Assembly: GCA_910586045.1 (NCBI GenBank)
Contig: CAJUIH010000032.1
Span: 5,677-27,434 of the forward strand
Source of the DNA: an uncultured Eubacterium sp.
GTDB taxonomy: Bacteria; Bacillota; Clostridia; Lachnospirales; Lachnospiraceae
Reading direction: 5' to 3'
Length of the DNA stretch: 21,758 bases
Within the stretch, counting starts at the first letter, position 1; each line of letters begins with the position of its first letter. Positions 14,166-21,758 of the stretch are shown here, in pieces. The notes under the pieces were generated by a model. The model made no database searches. It was given only the letters and a program-made list of their open reading frames with translations, and was not told the DNA's origin. A program made the translations under genes and the position numbers.

Positions 14166-16253
14166 TCAACATTCCCCTCTCATCTTACAACTAATCAACA
14201 ACAGCAGAAAAAGTAAAATCACCCCGTCTTTCCCACTGTCTGCATCCAGCTTTTCCCTTGTAATTTCCTCTAACTGCGGAATAATGCGTTCCGCTATGTT
14301 TTGAATTGGCATGCGGACAGACGTAAAGCCTTCCGCATCCAAATCAATCGTCTGTGTCTTTAAATCATTGGAATAATCATATTCAACACAAATTCCGCGC
14401 TGCACAAACTCCGCGATCAACGGTTCCGCGTTTACCGCCGCACTGATCGTAATACGGATACTGATCTTTTCCTGATGATTTTCCGCCATACACTGCATAA
14501 GTGTCTTATCATAATATTGCACTACCATATCTGCATAATCTTTTTGCGGATATATATACTTTTCCGCATCCGGCATCCGATCCTCGATCTGTCTGATAAT
14601 CGCTGTTTTGGTATACCCTCTGGAAGCCGTATCCCTTTGGATTTTCCAATATCTGCGCAGTGTTTCATCGATATCCATATAGATCTTTAGATCCAAATAT
14701 TTCCTGGCTTGCGGAAGATACAGGGAATGCAGGCCGCATAATACGACATAACGGCCTGGCTTTACTCGTTCTGCTTTTGTAAATTTACCGGTCTGGTGGT
14801 CATAGTTCACCCTTTGTACAGCATTGCCGTCACGCAGACATTTTAAATCTGCTGCCTGCCGGTATAAATAATTTGCCTTTGGATTTAAATGCGTAAATTC
14901 TTCCCAATGTTTTTCTCCCCGCTCCCACTTATGATCACCGTCTCCTTCGATATAAATCAGGCTGTCTTTTCCCAATCCTTTTTCTAATATATGAATAAAT
15001 GTACTTTTCCCTGCCCCGCTGTCCCCGGCAATTCCAATCGTAAAAGGCAGCCCCCTGCGTTTATACAGCGAATTACTCGCAACACCCAACTGGTAAATCG
15101 ATGTGGTAATATACAGCAGCGTCCCTGACAGCAGGGTAAAAAACACATTTCCTATGATCGGATTTCGCATCTTTATAAATGACAGATCCTGCTCTATCAA
15201 ATACAAATCCGTCATGCCCCTGTTATGCAAAAACACAAAGTATACCACATAGAGTATATTGAGTAGCATATATATCACAATATTTTTATTCTTTTCCAAA
15301 TCTACATTTACAAAAAATATCGTTACATACGGTACAATCCAGACATACCATCCCGGCATCGGCGGGCAAAACGCGAGAAACACCGCAAAAACTACCCCGC
15401 ATAAGCTAATCAGCAGATCCCGGTTCATCCTGTCCACCTGAAACGCCGCCAAATAAACAAGCAAAACGGAAACAATCGGAATATACATTTTTACATGCGC
15501 AAATGTTAACGACACTTGCGTAATCACATCCTGTTCTGCATTAAATAACACCATTACCCGAAAAGCATCCGTAGCAAACGGCAGCAGTCCAGCCATCGTC
15601 CCGGCTGCCGTACATGCAGTAAACACCGCTGTTTTTTTCAATCCGTCCCTTTTATATAAATATAGGATGATCACCGGTACCGCTGCCAAAATATGCAGCT
15701 TTGTCAACAATGCTGCAATCAGTAAGCAACTGCCTGCCGCCCCTCCCCAACCGTTTTTCCCGGAAGTCAAAACATAGACTGCCGCAAATAGTAAAACGGT
15801 TGGAATCAAGTCAAGCTGTCCATGCATATATACCGCATACAGTATAATGGGCGACGCGAAATAAAAAACCGCCGCATATTTTCGCTTAGCTGGAAACATG
15901 CGCACCAAAACATATAAACCAATAAAATCAAAAACCAGGCTTGGTATTTTAGAAGTAAAATTGATCCAAATTCGATCCTGCATCCCCCATGCATCTCTCA
16001 AAAAAACGCCTAGGGATTGTATAAACAGCATCCCAATCGGATAAGGAAATGCATTTGTAATGCCATATTCATAATAAGCATCCCATGGATTTCCCCCATT
16101 TGATACATAATACTCCGCAAACGGAATAAAAAGCTGCTCCTGATAATCGGAGGTAAATAACCCCATACATACAATTTTAACTACGGTTACCATAAATATA
16201 AAAAGATGGTACCGGTCTGTTTTTACTGCTCTTTTCATACCACATATTTTCAT
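14166..16253 (-). CDS. GT-C-like membrane protein fused to a phosphoribulokinase/uridine-kinase-like domain
   Basis: The 695-residue protein joins two unrelated modules. Residues ~15-395 hold about ten to twelve hydrophobic segments and resemble GT-C mannosyltransferase-like proteins (for example FPYPIGMLF and HGQLDLIPTVLLF). Residues ~400-590 form a P-loop kinase. Its Walker A is GDSGAGKST at 410-418, followed by GDGDHKWER (438-445), LCGLHSLYLP (505-514), and RDTASRGYTKTAI with RMPDAEKYIYPQ (540-570). These blocks resemble phosphoribulokinase more than ordinary uridine kinase. A further ~80 residues end in a hydrophobic stretch and KMRGEC. The ATG overlaps the upstream nucleotidyltransferase stop (ATGA). 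The kinase probably phosphorylates a sugar-phosphate or polyol precursor on the inner membrane face. The absence of internal stops argues for a true fusion. Confidence 0.8.
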   Translation of the reverse strand: MKICGMKRAVKTDRYHLFIFMVTVVKIVCMGLFTSDYQEQLFIPFAEYYVSNGGNPWDAYYEYGITNAFPYPIGMLFIQSLGVFLRDAWGMQDRIWINFTSKIPSLVFDFIGLYVLVRMFPAKRKYAAVFYFASPIILYAVYMHGQLDLIPTVLLFAAVYVLTSGKNGWGGAAGSCLLIAALLTKLHILAAVPVIILYLYKRDGLKKTAVFTACTAAGTMAGLLPFATDAFRVMVLFNAEQDVITQVSLTFAHVKMYIPIVSVLLVYLAAFQVDRMNRDLLISLCGVVFAVFLAFCPPMPGWYVWIVPYVTIFFVNVDLEKNKNIVIYMLLNILYVVYFVFLHNRGMTDLYLIEQDLSFIKMRNPIIGNVFFTLLSGTLLYITTSIYQLGVASNSLYKRRGLPFTIGIAGDSGAGKSTFIHILEKGLGKDSLIYIEGDGDHKWERGEKHWEEFTHLNPKANYLYRQAADLKCLRDGNAVQRVNYDHQTGKFTKAERVKPGRYVVLCGLHSLYLPQARKYLDLKIYMDIDETLRRYWKIQRDTASRGYTKTAIIRQIEDRMPDAEKYIYPQKDYADMVVQYYDKTLMQCMAENHQEKISIRITISAAVNAEPLIAEFVQRGICVEYDYSNDLKTQTIDLDAEGFTSVRMPIQNIAERIIPQLEEITREKLDADSGKDGVILLFLLLLISCKMRGEC

Positions 16254-17065
16254 CCCTGATCTTTCGGCAAAAACCCATTCCCATACACAAACGCTTTCCA
16301 GTATGTAAGTGTTGCCATATAATCTTCATAATCTTTGGGCGTACCCCAGCCAAGATACCGATCAATATCAAATACCCTTACATCCAGTCCAAGATTCAAT
16401 GCATACTTAATTACCTGGTCTACATAAAATTCCTGATGGACCGTGTCGTTTTGTGCAATCATTTTTTCCGCCGCTTTTACAAAATCCGCTCCGTGGCGGA
16501 ACCAGAATGTAGCTACAATCGCATGGTCTTCCATCGGCGTATCGGAAATGGCTTTTTTTACCGACACGCCAATGGCCCGGTCGCTTCCGTCCGTTTCTAC
16601 CCATCCATACGCATTCGGATTCGCCAAAACTGCCTGGTTATGGCGATAGGTAAATACAACCATATCACATGCCCTGGTTAGTTTTTCAAATTTCTCCGTA
16701 TCAAACACCATGCCGTTATCACATCCGGCTATCAGCAATGGTTCTTTGTTGTCAATCCTGTTTTTTGCTAACAGGCAGGTGCAAGCCTGGCCTGCTGTAA
16801 GCTGTTTTACCGTTATAAAAGATGCCTTGTTAAAATACTTTAAAATTTCTGTCTCCACCCCATCCTGCTTATGAAATGCCCGGTCAATAAAGACCACGTT
16901 CTTTCCGCTTTCCTCTACAAAAGGCAGATCCATCACAGCGCAGACTACCATTGGAACTTCTTTTCCAGTTCTCCTGTCTATAGTAGGAATGGCAGGCTTA
17001 TGCACCGTATAACCACTGTCTTTAAATCTCTGTCCTGCCCCTGCCATTGGTATCACAATATTCAT
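16250..17065 (-). CDS. NTP-transferase family nucleotidyltransferase A
   Basis: A 271-residue cytoplasmic enzyme of the sugar-1-phosphate nucleotidyltransferase fold. The signature IPMAGAGQRF (G9, G11, R13) with K23-P24 is the nucleotide-binding start. TAGQACTCLLA near 90-100 and AGCDNGM (D116) are the base- and metal-binding regions. DRYLGWGTPKDYEDY at the end resembles the family's WGTPxD block. No left-handed beta-helix or other extra domain is present. It overlaps the upstream nucleotidyltransferase gene by 44 bp, yet has its own AAGGGGG ribosome binding site 7 nt before the ATG. It probably makes an NDP-sugar or NDP-polyol. The nucleotide cannot be told from the sequence. Confidence 0.85.
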   Translation of the reverse strand: MNIVIPMAGAGQRFKDSGYTVHKPAIPTIDRRTGKEVPMVVCAVMDLPFVEESGKNVVFIDRAFHKQDGVETEILKYFNKASFITVKQLTAGQACTCLLAKNRIDNKEPLLIAGCDNGMVFDTEKFEKLTRACDMVVFTYRHNQAVLANPNAYGWVETDGSDRAIGVSVKKAISDTPMEDHAIVATFWFRHGADFVKAAEKMIAQNDTVHQEFYVDQVIKYALNLGLDVRVFDIDRYLGWGTPKDYEDYMATLTYWKAFVYGNGFLPKDQG

Positions 17066-17840
17066 CTGAAAACCCCCTTACACACTCTGTCCAAAACAAA
17101 TAATCGGAAAGATCCTCCGGTGTCCCCCATTGACAAAACTGTTTCACATTCATCGGCACCCATACACTGCGTCCGTCTGCAACCATAAAGTTATAAGGCA
17201 GACTGGCGTAAAATTCGCCGTTTATTGTTTGGCCGCTCTGAACCAACTTTTGACAATATTTTTTTAGCAGCTCTCCTGTTTTAAAATAATAAACCCCAGG
17301 AGAATGCCTAGCCTTTGTTTTATCTTGTGCAAATGAATATTTTTCCCGGATTTCAAGCAAATTGTCCGATTGATCAGTCAGGCAGGAAGCATAATAATTT
17401 TTTTCAACCAAAAGATGCGGATGAAACCCGGTATAACACGGTACACATCCGTCGCAGTCCCTTTCTGACACATCTTTCTTAAATTTCCCATAATCCCATG
17501 TCATATAAAAATCACAATAATTAATCATACACGGCCCATGATCTGCAATCCGCTCCCCAGCACGCAGCACATCGTAGACAGGACCTTTTTTCTCCCAATC
17601 GTCCACTCCGAAAATCTCTGCTGTCGGCGCGATGGACAAAAGACGTTCCCGCATACCCGGTATGGATGTAAGATGTTCCTGTCTACACACAAACAAAATG
17701 TCCTGTTCCCCTGGATACATCCCGTCTATGATCCACTTTAAAATCGGTATGCCCTGTACTTCAATCAATGGCTTTAATTCCTGATACCCAGCCGCCACAA
17801 ACCGGGATCCATATCCAGTCATAGGTATAATAATCTGCAT
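17022..17840 (-). CDS. NTP-transferase family nucleotidyltransferase B
   Basis: A 272-residue paralogue-like enzyme with the same fold as its downstream neighbour. IPMTGYGSRF (G9, G11, R13), K23-P24, YCDFYM (D110) and QWGTPEDLSDY are the main motifs. Similar proteins occur in capsule loci. Sequence identity with enzyme A looks low outside the motifs, so the two probably handle different substrates or form a hetero-oligomer. The ATG follows a near-perfect AAGGAGGG. Gene order aldolase-B-A-kinase suggests a shared pathway. Confidence 0.83.
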   Translation of the reverse strand: MQIIIPMTGYGSRFVAAGYQELKPLIEVQGIPILKWIIDGMYPGEQDILFVCRQEHLTSIPGMRERLLSIAPTAEIFGVDDWEKKGPVYDVLRAGERIADHGPCMINYCDFYMTWDYGKFKKDVSERDCDGCVPCYTGFHPHLLVEKNYYASCLTDQSDNLLEIREKYSFAQDKTKARHSPGVYYFKTGELLKKYCQKLVQSGQTINGEFYASLPYNFMVADGRSVWVPMNVKQFCQWGTPEDLSDYLFWTECVRGFSDEYCDTNGRGRTEI

Positions 17841-17896
17841 CGCAATCCCTCCTTGTATATTCTGACCGTTTCGTTTCTCTCATTTAAGCCATATAA

Positions 17897-18946
17897 TCAG
17901 TAACTGCCTGCTGCCCGGTATTTTTCTGCTTCCCAGTTCAATAGAAAATCCTGCTCGGATTCTGACAGCAAATGGCACGCACAGCCTTGATTCAATGACA
18001 AAATTTGTGCATTAAAGCTTAAAATACTTTGAATTTCAAGCGCTTTCCTTACCGATTCGGCACTAATATACAATGCATTTTTATACGAAAAAACTACAGG
18101 CTTTCCATAAGCATTACTAAATTTTTCTAATGCTGCCCGATCAAAATCGTCTCCCGCTTCACACATCTTTTTTCCAAGAAAAACAACACAATCCGGACAA
18201 AATGCCTGTTCCCACACCACTCCTGCTGCGCGGCACGCTTGATAAGCATCCAAAACGTACTGATCTGTCACCGTCCACACAACCCCATGGCCAAGTATCT
18301 GATATAGTTTTGTCGCATGGTGATACCGCGTGAAATCCGCTTCCAGATAATCCTCTGCCTTTTTCACAACCTGCTCGGTCTTTTCCATCACCGTATGCGC
18401 ATCCTGCGCGCTTACCACAAGTCCATGGTTTTGCAAAAATACGACACTGGCATCTTTCCCGCTTTCCTGGTAAGCTTTAAAAAAAGCTGCCGCCAGCTTT
18501 GCACCAGGTGATGCATAAGGGACAAACAATGCTTCCGGAAATAGTTCATACAAAATGTCCCTGCCGTTTTGTCTGCATGTCAGTGCATTCACTGCAATCG
18601 GATGCGTATGCAGCGTATAGGCTGCTGTTACCGCATGCAAAAATGTCTCTATGGAAGGACGTCCATCGCCAACCAGTGATTTTTTCAATAACCCTTTTGC
18701 TTTCTCCTGCGTTACACCCTCTGCATAATGATCCTGCCAAAAAGCTTCTGCAATGATTTGTGGATTTACTACCACATATCCTTGCCGCATTGTCAAGTCT
18801 GCCAACTGATATCCAGAAGCCTTTATAACCATCCGGTCCCTGGCATATTTATAAGAAGAATTGCCTCCGCCCGCCTGTACCAGATCTTCACGCATCCCTG
18901 CATATTTGGACATTTCAAGAAATCCTGTTAAGTCCTTCTGTAGCAT
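17897..18946 (-). CDS. class II (zinc) aldolase/adducin-family protein with a C-terminal extension
   Basis: A 349-residue protein. The first ~215 residues form the class II aldolase fold: VQAGGGNSSYK (23-33) and KASGYQLADL (42-51) for phosphate binding, SIET with the catalytic-type E100, HTHP (H113, H115) and QNHG (H174) as probable zinc ligands. Relatives split or epimerise ketose-1-phosphates such as rhamnulose- or fuculose-1-phosphate. The domain resembles the aldolase half of RhaD/short-chain dehydrogenase fusions, but no dehydrogenase follows. Residues ~215-349 are an additional Cys-containing region of unknown role, also found in that relative as I recall. AAAGGAGCG lies 7 nt before the ATG. 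Next to two nucleotidyltransferases and a kinase, a biosynthetic role is more likely than sugar catabolism. Confidence 0.82.
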   Translation of the reverse strand: MLQKDLTGFLEMSKYAGMREDLVQAGGGNSSYKYARDRMVIKASGYQLADLTMRQGYVVVNPQIIAEAFWQDHYAEGVTQEKAKGLLKKSLVGDGRPSIETFLHAVTAAYTLHTHPIAVNALTCRQNGRDILYELFPEALFVPYASPGAKLAAAFFKAYQESGKDASVVFLQNHGLVVSAQDAHTVMEKTEQVVKKAEDYLEADFTRYHHATKLYQILGHGVVWTVTDQYVLDAYQACRAAGVVWEQAFCPDCVVFLGKKMCEAGDDFDRAALEKFSNAYGKPVVFSYKNALYISAESVRKALEIQSILSFNAQILSLNQGCACHLLSESEQDFLLNWEAEKYRAAGSY

Positions 18947-19009
18947 AAAACAACGCTCCTTTCATCTCCTGTATGCTGTTTTTATCGCTCGTTTACTCCA
19001 TCTTTCCTG

Positions 19010-20590
19010 TTAATCTATCACACGATAACTATATTTATAAAAACCATTGCCCAGATTAAAGAATACACCATGCGCATATTCGATTTCCGTATCCGAAGCG
19101 ATCTCTACTACTTTCATCCGTTCAAATTTTTTTCCATTGAGATATCCATCCAAAAGCGCATGCTCTGTTTGTTCTGTCACTTTTGAACGGCTAAAAAGTA
19201 TCATTACATCACCTGTCTGTAACGTTTCCCCTGATTTCCACTTTCCTGCAAAAGCCTGTTCATATCCCACAAGCCGCATCAGTTCCAGATCCATTACCCC
19301 ATCATAACTTCCTATAAAGATCGGATTTTCCTCCATAATCCACGTTTCCAATACTTCCGTACTGATTCTGTTCTTCCGCAGTTTCCATTCCGTACAAAAA
19401 GTAACGCCTGTTAAAATCAATATTGCAGCATAGACTAAACAGCCAAACCGTAATAACAAATTTCCAATCTGCATCCCTTGCAAAAATTTTACTGAAGCTG
19501 CAATATAATAGATTACAATTGGAATAAATATCATAGTATGGCGGCTAGGGCTGAATGCCAATTTTCCGTCCAATATCAATACAACATGAAAACATACCGA
19601 TAGCATCAAAAAGATACTCAATGTATTCCTTGTCCTTATTTCATATAAAACCCCCATCAAAACCAGTACAATTAAACAAACAGCCAATAAATCTGTGTAC
19701 CATATGCTGTCTTTGTAAACAAACATACTACGGAACCATATCATTAAATTTTCTGTAAAAAATTCAAACATGTAGGTTACTTTTTCAAAACCTCGAAACG
19801 CGTCCGACTGAAATAAAAAGCGACAGTTATTTCCGACATTCCAATTTGTCCCCCGTTCCAACATACCGCTTTCCAAAAAATCCTTGATCACAGGCAGCTC
19901 CAATAAAAGAGAACCCATACTGCACAATACACTCCTGATCAATTTTTCCTTTTCTTTCCAAACTACGCAAAAAACCGCAATAAAAAAGCAAAACACAAAA
20001 ATAAACAACTGATACTGCATATAACCTACCACTGCGCCAATCAAGATCAGGCGAATCTCTTTGATTTCCTTTTTCTGCGCAATATTTTGAAATTCCAGCA
20101 TCAGAAACAACAGCCCGGTCAAACCAATCGAATAAGGTTCGCTTTGTGCTGCATAGATAACCAATTCCCAGGATATGCTAATCATAAAAACCGCTACAGC
20201 TTTCTCATAAAAATCCCGCTCATCCTTATACTTTTTCTTATAAAAATGATACACAAGAAAAATGTTGAGAATAGAAAACACAAGCGATGGCATCCTACCT
20301 AAAAATAAATTCACTTCATAAGAATAACTTGCGTCTACTAGCAGTCCAATCATCCAGCACTGCAGCGGCGCATAAGTCCAATGTATGACAGAATTATAAT
20401 GCAATTTGTCCCATATACGATCTCCGCTCTGCAAAATAGATACAATCAGGCAGATATCATCATAATGCGTGAAATGCGTGCACGCGGCGGCAATTCTCCA
20501 TAATACCGCAATTATAAGAATCAGTAAAATAACATATTCCTTTTTCCAACCTGCTTGTTTTATTTTCCTGGTTTGGAGCAGTTCTTTCAT
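19010..20590 (-). CDS. GT39/ArnT-like GT-C membrane glycosyltransferase
   Basis: A 526-residue protein with about ten hydrophobic segments. The first membrane helix (19-36) is followed by THYDDICLIV, where D44-D45 correspond to the acidic catalytic pair in the first outside loop of GT-C enzymes. SPSRHTMIFIPIVIYY near 370 fits the late membrane part. The last ~120 residues are a soluble, probably outside domain. It should use a polyprenyl-phosphate sugar as donor. The ATG overlaps the stop of the upstream gene (ATGA), with AGAAAGGA 10 nt before. A 63-bp gap separates it from the aldolase gene. Confidence 0.8.
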   Translation of the reverse strand: MKELLQTRKIKQAGWKKEYVILLILIIAVLWRIAAACTHFTHYDDICLIVSILQSGDRIWDKLHYNSVIHWTYAPLQCWMIGLLVDASYSYEVNLFLGRMPSLVFSILNIFLVYHFYKKKYKDERDFYEKAVAVFMISISWELVIYAAQSEPYSIGLTGLLFLMLEFQNIAQKKEIKEIRLILIGAVVGYMQYQLFIFVFCFFIAVFCVVWKEKEKLIRSVLCSMGSLLLELPVIKDFLESGMLERGTNWNVGNNCRFLFQSDAFRGFEKVTYMFEFFTENLMIWFRSMFVYKDSIWYTDLLAVCLIVLVLMGVLYEIRTRNTLSIFLMLSVCFHVVLILDGKLAFSPSRHTMIFIPIVIYYIAASVKFLQGMQIGNLLLRFGCLVYAAILILTGVTFCTEWKLRKNRISTEVLETWIMEENPIFIGSYDGVMDLELMRLVGYEQAFAGKWKSGETLQTGDVMILFSRSKVTEQTEHALLDGYLNGKKFERMKVVEIASDTEIEYAHGVFFNLGNGFYKYSYRVID

Positions 20591-21758
20591 GTTGATAGAA
20601 TCCTTTCTCTTTTTGACCTATAATGGCCAAATAAAAACGGCATACTGTAAACAATTGGAAATACATATCTTGGATGTCCATTTACCGCAGGCCCCATAAT
20701 GCATACCGCAAACACCATCCACAGCGGTACAAGTACGATCAGATACCCTTTTTTTCCAGAACAAAACACAAATACGGTAAAAACCAGCATCAGCATACAA
20801 AAAATACTTCGACTGCACAGAAACTGGATCAGCGGCAAATCATGCAGCAAATGATAAAACGCCACAAATATCTGGTTTATTTCTTCCAGCCATGCATAAT
20901 CAGTAACAATATCCTGCAATTTCTCCTGGAACGTCAACTGTGTGGTATGATAATAAATGCGGTCGTCCGCATAAATACTTAAAAGAAAGAAATTTTGATG
21001 CAAAGTAGCTTCCAAATAAGTAAACGGGTAACGGATCAATTGTTTCAGCCACACAAGTGCATAGTCTTTCAGAACATCATCTTCGATATCCCCATAATAA
21101 TAATTCTTAACCGGATCACTCAGCAGCGGATTGTAACGTTCGGCCAGCGTATCATATCCAATTGCCCGGTCAATCACTTCCCGTTCTTCATCCGGAATCT
21201 CATCTGAATGCTTCCATACCGTTCGAGCAGTCTGCTGAAACGGAAGAGACAGCGCTTCCTTTCTGCTTGCCGGTAATATTTGATAACGTGTTTCCAACGC
21301 ATGCATAACGATCGACGAGATCAGCAGAGGCAAAATTATGATAAAAAGAGCCAATAGCATTTGTCCGGCTTGTTTTCTGTTTTTTACAATCACATAAACA
21401 GCCAAAACCAACAGCGTAACGCATACCACCATTTTCCCTTCTTTTCTTGTTAAAATCATACAAGTACTGCTGACTGAGAGACTGACAACACTACAGACAT
21501 CCAATTGTCTTTTTTCCTGATCCATAAAACGCACACATCCAATAATCATCCAGACAAAAAATGCAGAATACGGCACATCTTTCATTACAACTCCAAGATA
21601 CCCCGTAATCAACGGACAGACCGCATATACCATCCAGATCCCATATATGACAAATTTCTCTGTGCCCCTTTGCACCAAATAATAAATAGAATAAGCAAAA
21701 ATACTCGCCATAAAAATATACTGCAGCAGAATAAAGAGAAAAATTCCTATATTACTAG
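20587..21758 (-). CDS. DUF6020-like polytopic membrane protein, 5' end outside the window
   Basis: The reading frame stays open to the right edge. An internal ATG at 21711 gives 374 residues, but 15 further codons upstream are open and hydrophobic (LFILLQYIF), so the true start is beyond the window. The protein has several hydrophobic segments around a soluble loop (~145-230) that contains YNPLLSDPVKNYYYGD. It ends with the block GHPRYVFPIVYSMPFLFGHY, which I recognise from DUF6020-type clostridial membrane proteins in cell-surface glycan loci. A GT-C or polymer-handling role is likely by context; the biochemical function is not known. Confidence 0.7.
   Translation of the reverse strand, partial: SNIGIFLFILLQYIFMASIFAYSIYYLVQRGTEKFVIYGIWMVYAVCPLITGYLGVVMKDVPYSAFFVWMIIGCVRFMDQEKRQLDVCSVVSLSVSSTCMILTRKEGKMVVCVTLLVLAVYVIVKNRKQAGQMLLALFIIILPLLISSIVMHALETRYQILPASRKEALSLPFQQTARTVWKHSDEIPDEEREVIDRAIGYDTLAERYNPLLSDPVKNYYYGDIEDDVLKDYALVWLKQLIRYPFTYLEATLHQNFFLLSIYADDRIYYHTTQLTFQEKLQDIVTDYAWLEEINQIFVAFYHLLHDLPLIQFLCSRSIFCMLMLVFTVFVFCSGKKGYLIVLVPLWMVFAVCIMGPAVNGHPRYVFPIVYSMPFLFGHYRSKRERILST

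Noticed and set aside
1..21758. Search for tRNA, rRNA, CRISPR arrays, IS elements and integrases
   Set aside because: None could be supported by reading; the only mobile-like signal is the 156-bp repeat element at 62-217.

Overview
The window looks like chromosomal DNA of a spore-forming, probably gut-associated clostridial Firmicute; Lachnospiraceae is my best guess. The evidence is a full-length SpoIVA with a SigE-type promoter, strong AAGGAGG-type ribosome binding sites, a DUF6020-like membrane protein, and a TetR/ThrRS pair of clostridial style. No tRNA, rRNA, CRISPR array, transposase or integrase gene was found.

Layout. Positions 1-267 hold a candidate promoter and a 156-bp element made of nested inverted repeats, followed by an M50-type membrane metalloprotease (+). 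A hairpin terminator separates this from spoIVA (-). Next comes a divergent pair: a TetR-type regulator (-) and a threonyl-tRNA synthetase that lacks the TGS domain (+). Their promoters overlap at the -10 elements and are surrounded by four similar 9-bp half-sites. A perfect 11-bp inverted repeat lies between thrS and the convergent operon.

From 5791 to the right edge, all fifteen genes lie on the minus strand and are tightly packed or overlapping. They appear to form one operon whose promoter is beyond the right edge. In transcription order it encodes: a DUF6020-like membrane protein (5' end cut by the window), a GT-C glycosyltransferase, a class II aldolase, two nucleotidyltransferases, a GT-C-like membrane protein fused to a phosphoribulokinase-like kinase, an O-acyltransferase, a GT-C enzyme with two or three discoidin-like domains, a GtrB-like polyprenyl-phosphate glycosyltransferase, a GtrA protein, a SAM methyltransferase, a HAD phosphatase, a second GtrA protein, a second GT2 enzyme, and a small GDPD-like protein.

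How the genes fit together (inference). The aldolase, kinase domain, nucleotidyltransferases and perhaps the HAD enzyme could build an unusual activated sugar or polyol. GtrB/GtrA pairs could load sugars onto undecaprenyl phosphate and move them across the membrane, where the GT-C enzymes transfer them to a surface polymer. The acyltransferase and methyltransferase could decorate it. Both of these two genes carry an in-frame run of nine G residues, and slippage by one base in either direction leads to a premature stop. The operon is therefore a candidate phase-variable surface glycan locus. The most notable points are these paired G9 tracts, the GT-C/kinase fusion, the aldolase-nucleotidyltransferase module, and the TetR-controlled ThrRS.
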